Source of the DNA: Pseudoxanthomonas beigongshangi
GTDB lineage: Bacteria > Pseudomonadota > Gammaproteobacteria > Xanthomonadales > Xanthomonadaceae
Reading direction: 5' to 3'
Assembly (NCBI RefSeq): GCF_016820515.1
Contig: NZ_JADHDV010000012.1
Location: 1 to 64,000 of the forward strand
DNA: 64,000 bases
Translations under genes and position numbers: made by a program
The notes under the pieces: model-generated
Seen by the model: only the letters and a program-made list of their open reading frames with translations
What the model was told of the DNA's origin: nothing
The model's database searches: none
Part shown: piece after piece, positions 63,714-64,000 of the stretch
Layout of the letters: the number at the start of each line of letters is the position of its first letter
Numbering within the stretch: position 1 is the stretch's first letter

Positions 63714-64000
63714 TCAGTCGGTCGCCCAGGCGGGCGTGCCCGGAACGTAGGGCATGTCGCCGTCATAACGGCCAGGCACGGCGACGTACTGCAGCGCCTC
63801 GTTCGCCCCCACCTGCGAGGTGAAGAAGGTGAAGATCGACAACTGCTTGAGCATGGTGAAGTAGTGCGGCTTCACCGGACCCTTGCTGGCGCCCCCGGCG
63901 GCCGCCTTCGCCGTGCTCAGGTAGTCGCGCGCTTCGGCGTCCAGGGCGCGCAGCAGTTCGGTGCGGGCCTGCGGCGCCAGCGCGACGAAGCGGCCACCGG
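63714..64000 (-). CDS. gluconate 2-dehydrogenase subunit 3-like protein (5' end outside window)
   Basis: The C-terminal 94 residues are present: DYLSTAKAAA, then YFTMLKQLSIFTFFTSQVGA, and the end PGRYDGDMPYVPGTPAWATD. This matches the C-terminus of gluconate 2-dehydrogenase subunit 3 proteins, which pair with a GMC-type flavin subunit to oxidise the 3-OH of glycosides. The stop is TGA at 63714-63716. The large subunit is expected beyond the right edge. Confidence 0.85.
   Translation of the reverse strand, partial: GGRFVALAPQARTELLRALDAEARDYLSTAKAAAGGASKGPVKPHYFTMLKQLSIFTFFTSQVGANEALQYVAVPGRYDGDMPYVPGTPAWATD

Noticed and set aside
1-64000. CRISPR arrays, tRNA or rRNA genes, insertion sequences or phage genes
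   Set aside because: I saw no regular spaced repeats, no cloverleaf-like or rRNA sequence and no transposase, integrase or phage gene; the only repeats are the REP-like palindromes and the 9-bp triplicate.

Overview
The window looks like chromosomal DNA of a gamma-proteobacterium of the Xanthomonadaceae/Lysobacteraceae type. The grounds are high GC, many large TonB-dependent receptors next to peptidase, glycosidase and sugar-oxidation genes, GTAG-headed repeated palindromes, and Xanthomonas-like architectures. This is inference from gene content; no identity search was run. I saw no rRNA, tRNA, CRISPR array, insertion sequence or prophage. The genes at both window edges are cut.

Layout. (1) 1-5900: trans-4-hydroxy-L-proline use, with a 4-hydroxyproline epimerase, a three-subunit D-hydroxyproline dehydrogenase in one overlapping operon, a divergent PAS-AraC regulator and an amino-acid permease. 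(2) 6379-11633: a TonB receptor, a strong intrinsic terminator and a secreted S9 peptidase, probably peptide scavenging that could feed the first block. (3) 11957-18236: an MFS transporter, a YdcF-like protein, a TonB receptor and a ROK regulator, ending in REP-like palindromes. (4) 18408-28779: an oxidoreductase, a CHAD protein, two c-di-GMP proteins, an NTF2-like protein, a beta-helix protein and an unusual alpha/beta hydrolase.

(5) 28832-44684: a glycan/galactose locus with GH43, GH5, a TonB receptor, two paralogous Asp-box propeller proteins, an aldose 1-epimerase, a sodium-sugar symporter and every enzyme of the oxidative De Ley-Doudoroff galactose route (SDR dehydrogenase, lactonase, DgoD, DgoK, DgoA). 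A FadR-type regulator lies inside. Three near-identical 13-bp sites (ATTGTCNGATWAT) lie in front of its three transcription units and look like its operators.

(6) 44715-51648: an iron-uptake operon (two siderophore-type receptors, a PepSY membrane protein and two small membrane proteins) behind a Fur-like inverted repeat. (7) 51802-57087: an EmrAB-type efflux operon with an NAD(P)-binding protein, divergent from a winged-helix/TPR regulator. (8) 57130-64000: a LacI regulator, a perfect 16-bp operator and a cluster with two sugar isomerase/epimerase-like proteins, a transporter, a Gfo/Idh/MocA enzyme, a c-type cytochrome, a DUF1080 protein and the end of a gluconate-2-dehydrogenase subunit 3-like gene. 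This set matches the parts list of the 3-keto-glycoside route and continues past the right edge.

The main points for follow-up are the three-site operon control in the galactose locus, the propeller ORF at 36288 that lacks a stop codon and runs through the regulator gene, the antisense overlap at 13267-13372, and the 3-keto-glycoside-like cluster.
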